From assembly GCA_944388965.1 (NCBI GenBank), contig CALXKL010000001.1:310001-374000 (forward strand): DNA of 64,000 bases. The letters run 5' to 3'. The notes beneath the pieces are model-generated. The model saw only the letters and a program-made list of their open reading frames with translations. It had not been told where the DNA came from and ran no database searches. Shown here piece by piece: positions 16,831-25,583 of this stretch. Position 1 is the first letter of the stretch. Each line of letters begins with the position of its first letter. Both the position numbers and the translations under genes were made by a program. Origin of the DNA: an uncultured Spirochaetales bacterium. GTDB taxonomy: Bacteria > Spirochaetota > Spirochaetia > Sphaerochaetales > Sphaerochaetaceae.

Positions 16831-18243
16831 TCAGCCTTTCCAGTCCGGGTTCCTTGATGGTATCTTCGCGCAGATGTCTTTCCTCCACTGATGCAGCAGA
16901 TTCTTCAGCTCGTCGCGCTTCTGAGGGAATGCCTCTGACAGGTCATGGGCTTCCGATGGATCCGAATCGAGATCGTAGAGTTCGCAGTGCATGTCCTCGA
17001 AGAACTCGAGCAGCTTCCATCTGCCGAACCTCACGGACGAGCCGGGAGTGCCACCCTGGTTGCCGTAGTGGGGATAGTGCCAGAAGATGGGCCTGTCGGC
17101 CATCTGTTGTCCAGTAAGAGCCGGAAGCAGGCTGATGCCATCCACATGCTGTTCAGGATGCAGAGGCAGTCCCGCCATCTCGAGGATCGTCGGGTAGAGA
17201 TCCGGCGTCGTGGTCGGCCTCTGGCAATGCGTGTTGCCCCTGACAAGTCCGGGATAGGTTATCGAGAGGGGGACGCGCGTTCCTCCTTCATACATCCAAC
17301 CCTTTCCCTCACGGGCGGGGAAGTTGCATGTCGGAGAACCCTCCGCCGTCGCAAGTCCACCATTGTCGCTGGTGAATATGATGATGGTGTCATCCGTTTT
17401 CCCCATATCCTCCAGGGCCTTCATGAGGCGTCCGATGTTCCAGTCGAGGTTCCTGATCATCGCCGCGTAGACGACATCGGACTGGACTATCCTGCGCTTG
17501 ACCCTCATGTCCCTCTTGTGCTGTATCGGGAAATGCTCTCCTTCCACAAACGGGTCGACCTGGTCCAGCTTCATGCGTTTCGCCTTCTCCTGGAAGTATC
17601 TGATGTCCTCTTCCTTCGCCTGAGGCGGCATATGGACCGTGTAGTGCCACAGGTCCATGAAGAATGGTTCGTCGTCGCTTTCCCCTATGAGCCGTATCGC
17701 CTCGTCGGTAAGCCTGTCGGTGAGGTATTCCCCCTGCGGTCCGTCTTCGAGGTTCTCGATCTGGTATGGGCTGAAATACCCATGATGGGGATGTCCCAGA
17801 TGGCATCCGGCGATGTTCACGTCGAAACCCTGATGGTGAGGATAGTACTCCTCAGTGCCCAGATGCCATTTGCCGACATGGTATGTCCTGTACCCGTAGT
17901 CCTTGAGACATCTGGCGATGTTGTACTCCTCGGGCGGGAGATGCTTTATGTATGGGGCATCGATGAGGTAGCCCTTGACCGGATGGCATTCTCCACTCGT
18001 GTCGATCCAGTCCGTGACGCCGAGCGTCGCCGGGTATTTGCCTGTCAGAAGGCTTGCACGGGAAGGGGAGCAGACGGGACATGATGCATATGCGTTGTCG
18101 AACATCATGCCTTTTTCCATCAACGCATCGATGTTCGGGCTCTCGTAGAAGGTGCTTCCGCATGCGGACAGGTCCTTCCAGCCCATATCGTCGATGAGGA
18201 TAAGCAGGACATTTGGTCTATTGGCTTTCATTTCGTCTTCCAT
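16831..18243 (-). CDS. Formylglycine-dependent sulfatase, C-S-P-S-R type
   Basis: A 470-residue type I sulfatase with the classic motif Cys58-Ser-Pro-Ser-Arg62 followed by ASLLTGKYP. Metal ligands lie in LILIDDMGW and in FTSDNGG. It resembles the many exo-acting gut sulfatases that remove sulfate from galactose or GlcNAc residues of mucin, but the exact position is not predictable. No signal peptide is evident. Two starts are possible, ATG 18243 or ATG 18231; the second has a GGAAG sequence in front. It lies between GH112 and the other sulfatase and is flanked by hairpins on both sides. Confidence 0.92.
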   Translation of the reverse strand: MEDEMKANRPNVLLILIDDMGWKDLSACGSTFYESPNIDALMEKGMMFDNAYASCPVCSPSRASLLTGKYPATLGVTDWIDTSGECHPVKGYLIDAPYIKHLPPEEYNIARCLKDYGYRTYHVGKWHLGTEEYYPHHQGFDVNIAGCHLGHPHHGYFSPYQIENLEDGPQGEYLTDRLTDEAIRLIGESDDEPFFMDLWHYTVHMPPQAKEEDIRYFQEKAKRMKLDQVDPFVEGEHFPIQHKRDMRVKRRIVQSDVVYAAMIRNLDWNIGRLMKALEDMGKTDDTIIIFTSDNGGLATAEGSPTCNFPAREGKGWMYEGGTRVPLSITYPGLVRGNTHCQRPTTTPDLYPTILEMAGLPLHPEQHVDGISLLPALTGQQMADRPIFWHYPHYGNQGGTPGSSVRFGRWKLLEFFEDMHCELYDLDSDPSEAHDLSEAFPQKRDELKNLLHQWRKDICAKIPSRNPDWKG

Positions 18244-18347
18244 GTTTGGAGGGTGGCATCCATTGCCGTGGGAAGTGCTATGAGGCTGGAGACATTGTGG
18301 TCTGGTCGCCTTGCAGTCTGTCGATCATCCGGATGCCATCATAGGCA

Positions 18348-18379
18348 GGAGGATCCTTCCGCCGATGGGAGGATCCTCC
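18348..18379. terminator. Hairpin between GH112 and sulfatase genes
   Basis: GGAGGATCC (18348-18356) pairs with GGATCCTCC (18371-18379) around a 14-base loop, in the 147-bp gap after the phosphorylase gene. No T tract follows on the minus strand. Partial termination or transcript processing is likely. Confidence 0.55.
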
Positions 18380-18390
18380 ATGTTCCACGA

Positions 18391-20553
18391 TCAGATCGTG
18401 TACCACCTGATCTCGTTCGCATCAAGATCGACGTCGAACGATGATCCGTCGCCTCTGTAGACGGTGGTGGACTGCTTCTCGTAGGTGTTGTTCACGACGC
18501 AGTACTTGCCGTTCTTCACATAGGCGTGGACCTCGACGTTGTAGTTGGAGCTGAACCAGCTCTCCAGCCTGTCCTCGCTGCTGGACGACCACAGTACGGC
18601 ACGATGCAGTATGCGGTTGTTCTCGAACGAGTAGGGAAGACCAGAGATGTATACGCTCCTGCCCTTGCCGTAGGTGTTGGTGGCCAGCTGCACTTCCTTG
18701 TCCCTCTGGCAGACGACCGTCGTCCCCGGCAGTGCATAGATGTTCTTCATGCCCTCGCCGAAGTCGATCTCGCCCTTGACGTCCTGGGTGATGAAGTGGC
18801 TGTGCTCGTCCCAGTTGTACTTGTCGTAGTTGAGCGTGAAGCCTGTCTCCTCCTCGACGCCGAGCACGCTGGCAAGCTGGAAGAAGCGTCCCTGGTACTG
18901 GTGTGCACTCGGCTCACCGATTCCGATGAAGCCGCCGCCGTTCCAGATGAAGGACCTGATGCGCTCCACGATCACGGGATCAGTCCAGTTCTCGCCGCCG
19001 CTGTGTGCTGTGTCGGCCCCTCCGACGTTGATGATGACATCGATGTCCTTAAGGAAGTCCTCGTCCTTCCTTATGTCGTCGAACGAGATGAATCGGACAT
19101 CGAACGGGGAGCCTGAGAGCGCCTCGATCACACCGGCGTAGCTGTAGTTCTGCTTCTGGTAGAGGGCATGATGCACCATGTGTGCACCCCAGGCTCTCAT
19201 GTGGCCCCAGCAGTTGAGGACCGCGACCGTCTTGACGCAGTATGGTGTCGTGCCCTTGATGTTCTCATACAGCAGTCTGAACTCGTCGCACACGCTCTTC
19301 ACGTAGTCGATGAAGTCCGGGAACTGGAGTGCAAGCTTCAGGTATCCACCGTATCCGATGCGGTCGATCGGGCTTCTGAGGATGGCACGTCTTGCCGTGA
19401 CCCAGTTCACCTTGGCCTCCTTGACCGGATCCCCGCCTTCGTGGAAGGTGTCCGGGAAGAAGTAGGGCAGGAAGCGGCCCTCGCGGTAGCTGACGCCCTT
19501 GATGTCGCTGATCAGGCGCAGCGTGGATCCGTTTCCGACGCTTCCGACGATGGCATCCAGCCCTGTGCTCTCGAAGCCCTCGACGAACGGCTCTGTGCCG
19601 ATCCAGTGGTCGCCCAGGAACATCATGGCCTCCTTGCCGTACTCGTGGCAGATGTCGGTCATCTCCCTGACTATCTTGCGCACCTCCCTGATCTGGAAGG
19701 CCTGGAAGTCACGGAACTCCTTGCTGGGGATCCTGTACTGGTTGTTCTGGTAGCCCTGGTCGATGATGTACTCCGGGCGGAAGCGGTAGCCGACCTCCTT
19801 CTCGAACTTGTCGAGAATGTATGGGGAGACCGACTCGGCATAGCCGTACCAGTCGACGAACTTCTCTCGCGCCATCTCGTCGAAGACGAGCGTGAACAGG
19901 TGGAAGAACGTGGTGAAGCGGATGACGTTCACATGCGGGTTGTCCTTGCAGAACCTCCTCAGCCTTTCGAGAGAGAACGCATGCGTCTTCGGCTGGCGCA
20001 CATCGAACGTGATCTGGTGCTCGACGTCCTTCCAGCCATTGACCACGGCATTGTACATGTGCACGGGGTCCCACATGATGAAGGCGAGGAAGCTCACCGT
20101 GTACTCGTGGAAAGGCTTTGCCTGGGCGATCGTGACATCGCCGCTCTTCTCATCGTATGTCCACTCAGAGACGGGTACGACTTCTCCGGTGGTCCTGTCG
20201 ATCACCTCCCACCATCTCTCGCGGTCCTTCGGGTTCACCTTCAGCATGTCCGGATAGAGATTGTCCATCAGATGGATCGAAAGTGCGCCATGGTCTGTGG
20301 AGGCGAACTTCGTCATGATGTACATCTGCTGGATCTCGTCCTCGTTCGCCCTGGCCCATTCGTTGTCCTTTCTGGTGGTGTAGTAGGTCGAGTAGATCTT
20401 GGCTCCACTGCTGGTCAGCTCGGCCGGGAATTCCGTTCCGTCACAATCCCTGATCGCGTCGGCGCCCCAGTAGTCGAGCACCTCCAGCGTCTCCTTGACG
20501 ATTCCTTCATCGGTCGGAATCGTGACACGACCTTTCTTCAGTTCATCGCTCAT
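18391..20553 (-). CDS. GH112 phosphorylase (galacto-N-biose/lacto-N-biose type)
   Basis: A 720-residue glycoside hydrolase family 112 enzyme. Family members split beta-1,3-galactosyl-N-acetylhexosamine (or beta-1,4-galactosyl-rhamnose) with phosphate, giving galactose 1-phosphate. The acid residue should be Asp315 in GDHWIGTEPF, which matches the catalytic Asp of the bifidobacterial enzyme. Also typical are the N-terminal YWGADAIRDCDGTEFP and the C-terminal glutamine-amidotransferase-like domain with INVGGADT. It is cytoplasmic, so it must act on disaccharides brought in by the ABC importer encoded upstream. With two sulfatases alongside, host mucin core GNB/LNB is the most likely source; galactosyl-rhamnose cannot be excluded from sequence alone. 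Confidence 0.92.
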   Translation of the reverse strand: MSDELKKGRVTIPTDEGIVKETLEVLDYWGADAIRDCDGTEFPAELTSSGAKIYSTYYTTRKDNEWARANEDEIQQMYIMTKFASTDHGALSIHLMDNLYPDMLKVNPKDRERWWEVIDRTTGEVVPVSEWTYDEKSGDVTIAQAKPFHEYTVSFLAFIMWDPVHMYNAVVNGWKDVEHQITFDVRQPKTHAFSLERLRRFCKDNPHVNVIRFTTFFHLFTLVFDEMAREKFVDWYGYAESVSPYILDKFEKEVGYRFRPEYIIDQGYQNNQYRIPSKEFRDFQAFQIREVRKIVREMTDICHEYGKEAMMFLGDHWIGTEPFVEGFESTGLDAIVGSVGNGSTLRLISDIKGVSYREGRFLPYFFPDTFHEGGDPVKEAKVNWVTARRAILRSPIDRIGYGGYLKLALQFPDFIDYVKSVCDEFRLLYENIKGTTPYCVKTVAVLNCWGHMRAWGAHMVHHALYQKQNYSYAGVIEALSGSPFDVRFISFDDIRKDEDFLKDIDVIINVGGADTAHSGGENWTDPVIVERIRSFIWNGGGFIGIGEPSAHQYQGRFFQLASVLGVEEETGFTLNYDKYNWDEHSHFITQDVKGEIDFGEGMKNIYALPGTTVVCQRDKEVQLATNTYGKGRSVYISGLPYSFENNRILHRAVLWSSSSEDRLESWFSSNYNVEVHAYVKNGKYCVVNNTYEKQSTTVYRGDGSSFDVDLDANEIRWYTI

Positions 20554-20580
20554 CTATAAAGCTCCCTCTTTTCAAAGCAT

Positions 20581-20598
20581 CGCCACCTTGCGGTGGCG
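20581..20598. terminator. Hairpin between permease and GH112 genes
   Basis: CGCCACC pairs perfectly with GGTGGCG around a 4-base loop, in the gap between the GH112 start and the end of the second permease gene. There is no T tract. It could separate transport and enzyme transcript levels. Confidence 0.5.
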
Positions 20599-20632
20599 GT
20601 GCTGGCAATTATTCTCGTTTGTCCCTTTCGAA

Positions 20633-21517
20633 TCAACCCTTGACACCACCACCGGTGACTCCGGCGATGATCTTCTCGGACAAGAAGATGTACAAGAGGA
20701 AGGTCGGCAGGAACACTATGATGACCGCGGCGAACAGGGCGCCGTACTGTCCCGTGTACTTCATCGAGTTGACTATCTGCAGCAGACCGACTCCGACAGG
20801 TGCTATCTCCTGGCTGGAGGCGAAGATCAATGCCATGAAGAACTCGTTCCAGATTCCGAGGAAGTTGAAGATCGTGACAGTGACCAGTGCCGGCTGGACC
20901 AGCGGGAACATGATTCTCCAGAACGTTCCGGCAGGCGAGCAGCCGTCGATTGCAGCGGCCTCCTCATACGACCTGGAAAGCGTCTGGAAGAAGTTCAGCA
21001 GGAATACCGTCGTGTACGGGACACGGAAGAAGATCATCAGGATGGTGAAGATCAGACGGTCCGGTGCGTTCCTCCAGCTTGCCGTGATCGCATAGATCGG
21101 AAGGACGATCATGACGGCCGGCACGCTCATCGCGATGATCAGAGAGTTCTTGACTATCTTGTTGCAGATGAACTTGTAGCGCGAGAGCACGTAGCTTGCC
21201 GGTGCGCTTATCAGGATCGTGAACACACAGCCCACGATGGAGTAGAGCAGGGAGTTGCCGAAGTAGCGGGCGACGTTCTGCTGACTCCATGCGACTGCAT
21301 AGTTCTCGAAATGTACGCCGGTCTCGAACTTGAAGACATTGCCCTGCATGATCTCCGGAGTCGTCGAGAACGAGGCTGCCAGGATCCAGAGCAGGAATGC
21401 GGCGGTGAATATGAGCCATACCAGAATGATGATGTAGCCCGGAAGCATCGTGGCTTCCTTCTTCCAGTTTATCTTCTGGTGGACACGTGGTAGTTTCTCC
21501 TTGTTTCCAAATGCCAT
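20633..21517 (-). CDS. ABC sugar transporter permease, MalG type
   Basis: A 294-residue inner-membrane permease with six membrane segments. The EAA loop (EEAAAIDGCSPAGTFWRIMFPLVQPA), which contacts the ATPase, is clear. An AGGAGG site precedes the ATG. It is the third transport gene of the GH112 locus. No ATP-binding subunit gene is present in the cluster, so a shared MsmK/MalK-type ATPase encoded elsewhere must drive it. Confidence 0.95.
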   Translation of the reverse strand: MAFGNKEKLPRVHQKINWKKEATMLPGYIIILVWLIFTAAFLLWILAASFSTTPEIMQGNVFKFETGVHFENYAVAWSQQNVARYFGNSLLYSIVGCVFTILISAPASYVLSRYKFICNKIVKNSLIIAMSVPAVMIVLPIYAITASWRNAPDRLIFTILMIFFRVPYTTVFLLNFFQTLSRSYEEAAAIDGCSPAGTFWRIMFPLVQPALVTVTIFNFLGIWNEFFMALIFASSQEIAPVGVGLLQIVNSMKYTGQYGALFAAVIIVFLPTFLLYIFLSEKIIAGVTGGGVKG

Positions 21518-21529
21518 TTCTCCACCTCC

Positions 21530-22723
21530 TCAAAGCTCGATGTCGTCGTCCTTGATCACCTTGTTCATGATCAGGTATACGGCGAGGATAATCACGGCAA
21601 GGACAATGCCGACAGCGGCGGCTGCACCGGCATCGGCCTGGATGTTGCCCTTCGACGGGAAGGCCGTGTCGTACAGGTACATGACAGGGACGATGACGCT
21701 GGCCTCGGTGTCGACCGGGCTGAACATCTTCGACCACAGATAGAACGTAGCGGTGTTGATGGTCCAGAACGTGAGGTTGGTCTTCGTGACGCCCTTGAGC
21801 AGCGGGAACGTGATCTTGAACGCCTGCTGGACCTTGCTGGCTCCATCGATCGTCGCGGCCTCATACAGGTCTGCGGGGATTTTCTCGATGCCGCTGATGA
21901 AGATCAGCATGTAGTATCCTACGGCACCGAAGATGAAGGATCCGAGCATCGCCCAGAACTTCATGTCGGTGGACAGCCAGTTGATCGGAGCTCCGTTGAA
22001 GAACGCGATGATGCTGTTGAGCATTCCGTACTGCTGGTTGAAGATGTACTGGATCCACATGGTCGCCAGTGCGACGGCGCTGATGACGTTGGGCATGTAG
22101 ATGGCTGCACGGAAGAACTTCTTGAACCGGATTCCGCTGGTCAGGATGATCGCGAACAGAAGCGCCAGTGCAAGGGTGATCACACCACCGACGACCCAGA
22201 TCATTATCATGTTGCGAAGTGATCTGAGGAACGACTGGCTGGCGAATATCTTCGAATACTTTCCAAGTCCGACGAAACTCCATTCGGCAATCGGTGCAGT
22301 GATGTTCTGCATGTCGAAGAAGCTCATCAGGAATGTCCTGATGACAGGGTAGGCATACATGACAAGCAGCGTGATGATACATGGAAGCATGAAGCCTATG
22401 ATCATCTGCTTTGTCGCAGCCTTGGGGTCTACAAGCTCAGGATGCGCTTCGCGGAACTTCTCGCAGTCGATCATGAGGAAGACCGATGCTACTGCGGAGA
22501 GCAGACCGAGAATCGCGGTGAGCTGGATGTTCAGCGTACAGATCTGGATGAAGGCCATGAAGACCGTGACGAGTGCAAGCACCGGTCCCTTCTTCCAGAA
22601 CGCCAGGGCCGCGAAGACGGCTGTGACGATCGAAGGGATGCACAATATGGAGAAGCCTGCGAACACGCACTGGAGAATCAATGCAAGAACCGGCAGGACG
22701 ATGGAAACGATACCTATGATCAT
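21530..22723 (-). CDS. ABC sugar transporter permease, MalF type, with N-terminal membrane extension
   Basis: A 397-residue permease. Residues about 110-397 form a normal MalF-type permease, with the EAA loop (YEAATIDGASKVQQAFKITFPLLKG). Residues 1-100 are an extra domain of about three or four hydrophobic segments not found in ordinary homologues of about 290 residues. Its start codon overlaps the stop of the small membrane-protein gene upstream (ATGA), and a GGAGGTG site lies inside that gene. The extension resembles the small upstream protein in layout and may form a shared membrane module. Confidence 0.92.
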   Translation of the reverse strand: MIIGIVSIVLPVLALILQCVFAGFSILCIPSIVTAVFAALAFWKKGPVLALVTVFMAFIQICTLNIQLTAILGLLSAVASVFLMIDCEKFREAHPELVDPKAATKQMIIGFMLPCIITLLVMYAYPVIRTFLMSFFDMQNITAPIAEWSFVGLGKYSKIFASQSFLRSLRNMIMIWVVGGVITLALALLFAIILTSGIRFKKFFRAAIYMPNVISAVALATMWIQYIFNQQYGMLNSIIAFFNGAPINWLSTDMKFWAMLGSFIFGAVGYYMLIFISGIEKIPADLYEAATIDGASKVQQAFKITFPLLKGVTKTNLTFWTINTATFYLWSKMFSPVDTEASVIVPVMYLYDTAFPSKGNIQADAGAAAAVGIVLAVIILAVYLIMNKVIKDDDIEL

Positions 22724-23043
22724 GCCTTTTCACCTCCGACTGTCGCATAGCTGCCGCTGTCGTTGTTCATGAGAACCGCTCCTGCAATCACCGCGACCAT
22801 GCAGATTCCGTACAGGATGATGCCGATCGTGGTCATGTACATGAAGCGGAACACGAGAGTGAGTATTGCACATCCTATCAGGCAGCCCTTGATGCTGGCC
22901 CTGTGAGGCATCATGCGGCACATGACTGTCAGGAAGACCAGGAAGAGTGCGAGGAGGATGTTCGTGAACTGTACCGGAATGAAGGAAATGATTAGGCTCA
23001 GAACTGAACCAGCCAGAGCTGCGATGAAGCCTGCAATTCCCAT
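22720..23043 (-). CDS. Small four-helix membrane protein coupled to the ABC permease
   Basis: A 107-residue protein of unknown family with about four hydrophobic segments and a short polar tail (NNDSGSYATVGGEKA). The ATG at 23043 is chosen because AGGAGG lies 6 bases before it. It lies between the binding-protein gene and the MalF-type permease gene and overlaps the latter by 4 bp, so equimolar production with the permease is likely. It might be an accessory subunit of the importer. No enzymatic motif is visible. Confidence 0.7.
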   Translation of the reverse strand: MGIAGFIAALAGSVLSLIISFIPVQFTNILLALFLVFLTVMCRMMPHRASIKGCLIGCAILTLVFRFMYMTTIGIILYGICMVAVIAGAVLMNNDSGSYATVGGEKA

Positions 23044-23090
23044 AACCGCCTCCTTTTTTCGTGTTTTCCGCGGTATCCCGCGAATTGCAA

Positions 23091-23110
23091 CCGGAAGGTC
23101 GGACTTCCGG
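23091..23110. terminator. Hairpin in the gap after the binding-protein gene
   Basis: CCGGAAG pairs with CTTCCGG around a 6-base loop. It is the second of two hairpins after the binding-protein stop codon and may protect the upstream mRNA. Confidence 0.5.
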
Positions 23111-23121
23111 CTAGAAAACGA

Positions 23122-23148
23122 AAGGGGGAGGTTATTGCCTGCCCCCTT
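23122..23148 (-). terminator. Attenuating terminator after the sugar-binding protein gene
   Basis: On the minus strand AAGGGGG pairs with CCCCCTT, extended by an inner AGG/CCT pairing, and is followed by TTTCGTTTTC. Such a partial terminator behind a binding-protein gene keeps it expressed above its permeases. Confidence 0.7.
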
Positions 23149-23169
23149 CCTTTTATTCATTCATGCATC

Positions 23170-24453
23170 TCAATAGAGAGCATCCAGAGCAGCGGCGAAC
23201 TGCTCGCCGGTCGCATAACGGCCCTCGTAGAGCTGGATGATGACTTCCTTGATCATGGATGTGAGGTCGGTGTTGGCGTTGAGACCCATTGTCCAGCCAA
23301 GGACGCTGTCAGCAGCCATGATCGTCTCGACGGCACCATCAAGAGAGGTGCAGATGTTGTTGGGATCGGCAGGGATCTGAGGAACATTGTCGGCTCTCTT
23401 CTGGTCGACCTCACCGCTTACGAGCATCATGACGAAGTCGAATGCGGCCTGCGGGTTCTCGCAGTAGCTGGTGATGGCCAGAGAATTCGTTCCACCATAG
23501 GAACCGGTGGATCCGTTTCCGCCTTCCTCGACAGGGATCGTCGGGTAGTTGAAGACGCCCCACTCGATGCCTGCACCGGTGTTGTTGTTGACCTCGGAGG
23601 TGACATAGTCTGCACAGACGACCATCGCGACGTTCTCGAAGCCGATCTTGTTCTGTCCGGCAGGATACTCGTCGGGAGCGCCATCGGCCAGGTAGCCGCG
23701 GTTGACGAAGTCGATGATGTCGTTTGCAGCTGCGATCACGCCAGGATTCTGGGACCAGCCACCGTTGAGGGAGAGCTCCCTCGTGGAGGGCTCGTCGACA
23801 TATCTGTTGAGGTGATAGCCGAATGTGAAGTCTGCATACGTCGAGTCAAGGGCGAGCGGCTGGAAGCCTGCATCGACGAGCTTCTGGCAAACGTCGAGGA
23901 ACTCGGCCCATGTGGTCGGGGTCTCGGTGATTCCAGCGGCCTCGAACTTGGCCTTGTCATAGAAGATACCGCCGACATTGGGCTGCTCCGCGACGGAGAC
24001 GAGCTTGCCACCGGTGGCGTTCTTGGTGATCTCGACGAACAGAGGATAGCTGAAGTCCTCGTAACCGGCTGCATCGGCCATGGCGGACATGTCATAGCAG
24101 TACGGTGCATACTGGAGATAGATCCTGTCATACGCCTCTTCGAAGATGTCGATGTTCTCGCCACCCTGGAGAGCCGTGTTGATGATCGTCTTGATGTCGC
24201 GTCCGCGGAACTCGATGTTGACCTTGGCTCCGGTCTCCTCCTCGAACTGGGCGGCTGCATCGATGATGGCCTGTCCCTGAGGCTCCGCAGCGTTCCACAT
24301 CGACCACATGGTCAGCGTGACTCCGTCATAGATCTTTCCGCCTTCAGTCGTTCCGGCTGCAGGAGTCGTAGCCGTCGTCTCGGTTGTACCGGTTGCGAAG
24401 ACCGATGTGACTGCCATGAGGGCAATCAAAGCGAATACAAGTGCTTTTTTCAT
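23170..24453 (-). CDS. Extracellular sugar-binding protein of ABC importer
   Basis: A 427-residue family 1 solute-binding protein. A signal peptide ends near residue 21 (VFATGTTE); no lipobox Cys is present, so it is periplasmic rather than lipid-anchored. After a Thr/Ala/Gly-rich linker, the mature part shows the typical opening LTMWSMWNAAEPQGQAIIDAAAQFEEETG. It is the first gene of the GH112 locus and divergent from an AraC-type regulator. The likely ligand is galacto-N-biose, lacto-N-biose or a sulfated relative, inferred from context. Confidence 0.93.
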   Translation of the reverse strand: MKKALVFALIALMAVTSVFATGTTETTATTPAAGTTEGGKIYDGVTLTMWSMWNAAEPQGQAIIDAAAQFEEETGAKVNIEFRGRDIKTIINTALQGGENIDIFEEAYDRIYLQYAPYCYDMSAMADAAGYEDFSYPLFVEITKNATGGKLVSVAEQPNVGGIFYDKAKFEAAGITETPTTWAEFLDVCQKLVDAGFQPLALDSTYADFTFGYHLNRYVDEPSTRELSLNGGWSQNPGVIAAANDIIDFVNRGYLADGAPDEYPAGQNKIGFENVAMVVCADYVTSEVNNNTGAGIEWGVFNYPTIPVEEGGNGSTGSYGGTNSLAITSYCENPQAAFDFVMMLVSGEVDQKRADNVPQIPADPNNICTSLDGAVETIMAADSVLGWTMGLNANTDLTSMIKEVIIQLYEGRYATGEQFAAALDALY

Positions 24454-24599
24454 TTGTTTCTCCTTTTCGATAATGGTGTTCTCTCAACCACTTTGTCTAA
24501 AGCTTAAGGGCTGTTTTCAGAAACCAACAATCACGAATTTGCTCAGTTTTTTATGTTTATTGCCATTTGTCCCAAATTGTTGGAGAATAAGGGTGACTT

Positions 24600-25427
24600 A
24601 TGAGCATTGCCAGATACGAAATAGGCCACAGCGGAAAGGGGCATGACCCGGAACTTAGATACATCACACATTCCCGTTACGACAACGAGTGGCTCAGCGT
24701 CGTGCATTCGCATTCGATCGCCGAAATGCTCTACATCATCGACGGAGAGGGCCAGATCGTCATAGGCTCGAGCAGGAGGCAGATTTCCAGCGACGAGTTC
24801 GTCATAATACCTCCTCATCTGATGCACACCGAGATCTCGTCGTCCCAGCGCCCTCTCGAGTACATCTGCCTTGGTGTCGCGAACATGAGTGCGGTATCCG
24901 ACCTGGACGACTTCGACCCGATCGTCGACCTCGGGACCAGCCGCGAGATCGTGCTCTCCCTTATAAGAGGAATATATAGGGAGATGCAGCGCCGGCTGCC
25001 GGAATACGAGATCATGGCCAAGAGTCTTTTCTACAATCTGATGGTGCTTCTGGTCAGGAACAGGGTGATCGACGTAGGCGGAGGGGACGAGAGGGCGATG
25101 CGCAGCAACATAGCCGATGTGAAGGGCTATATGGACGAACACTATGCCGAGGACATCAGACTCGACGAACTCGCCTCCATTGCCGCGCTGAGCAAGTTCC
25201 ATCTCATCCGCGAGTTCAAGGCGGAGGTGGGTTCCAGCCCCATGGACTATCTGCTTGGAAAGCGCATAACCGAGTCCAAGAATCTGCTTGCAGGAACGGA
25301 GCTTTCCATAAGCAACATCGCCGAGGCCGTCGGATTCTCCTCCGGAAGCTATTTCTCGCAGCGCTTCAAGCTGACCGTGGGCATGACGCCTCTTGCCTTC
25401 AGACAGAACAGCCATGGCCTGAAGTGA
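24600..25427 (+). CDS. AraC-family regulator of the GH112 locus
   Basis: A 275-residue AraC/XylS-type regulator. The N-terminal half is a cupin-like sensor (VVHSHSIAEMLYIIDGEGQIVIG, then IIPPHLMHTE). The last about 100 residues carry the double helix-turn-helix (IRLDELASIAALSKFHLIREFKAEVG and ISNIAEAVGFSSGSYFSQRFKLTVGMTPLAFR). It is transcribed away from the sugar-binding gene across a 146-bp gap, the classic arrangement for an activator of the divergent catabolic operon. The ligand is unknown. Confidence 0.93.
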   Translation: MSIARYEIGHSGKGHDPELRYITHSRYDNEWLSVVHSHSIAEMLYIIDGEGQIVIGSSRRQISSDEFVIIPPHLMHTEISSSQRPLEYICLGVANMSAVSDLDDFDPIVDLGTSREIVLSLIRGIYREMQRRLPEYEIMAKSLFYNLMVLLVRNRVIDVGGGDERAMRSNIADVKGYMDEHYAEDIRLDELASIAALSKFHLIREFKAEVGSSPMDYLLGKRITESKNLLAGTELSISNIAEAVGFSSGSYFSQRFKLTVGMTPLAFRQNSHGLK

Positions 25428-25456
25428 CAGAGGTCTTTGCCCCATTGTGAAATCCG

Positions 25457-25496
25457 TTTCCCATCCGGTTCCCGTCTTTTCACCATCATTTCACCA
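25457..25496 (+). promoter_or_regulatory. Pho-box-like array of four direct repeats
   Basis: Four similar heptamers start at 25457 (TTTCCCA), 25468 (GTTCCCG), 25479 (TTCACCA) and 25490 (TTCACCA), at exactly 11-bp intervals with 4-bp spacers. This is the 7+4 geometry of PhoB binding sites. It lies about 90 bp before the start codon of an alkaline phosphatase gene. Regulation by phosphate is an inference. Confidence 0.55.
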
Positions 25497-25583
25497 TTTG
25501 AACGGCCGATTCTTCACCCGGCCATCATAGTCTGTGCCCGACACACTGAAAAACGAATGTCTCAGATTTGGAGGAAACAGACT

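Noticed and set aside
19168-20559. A 463-residue open frame on the plus strand
   Set aside because: Antisense of the GH112 gene, rich in Val, Asp, His and Leu as shadows are here.
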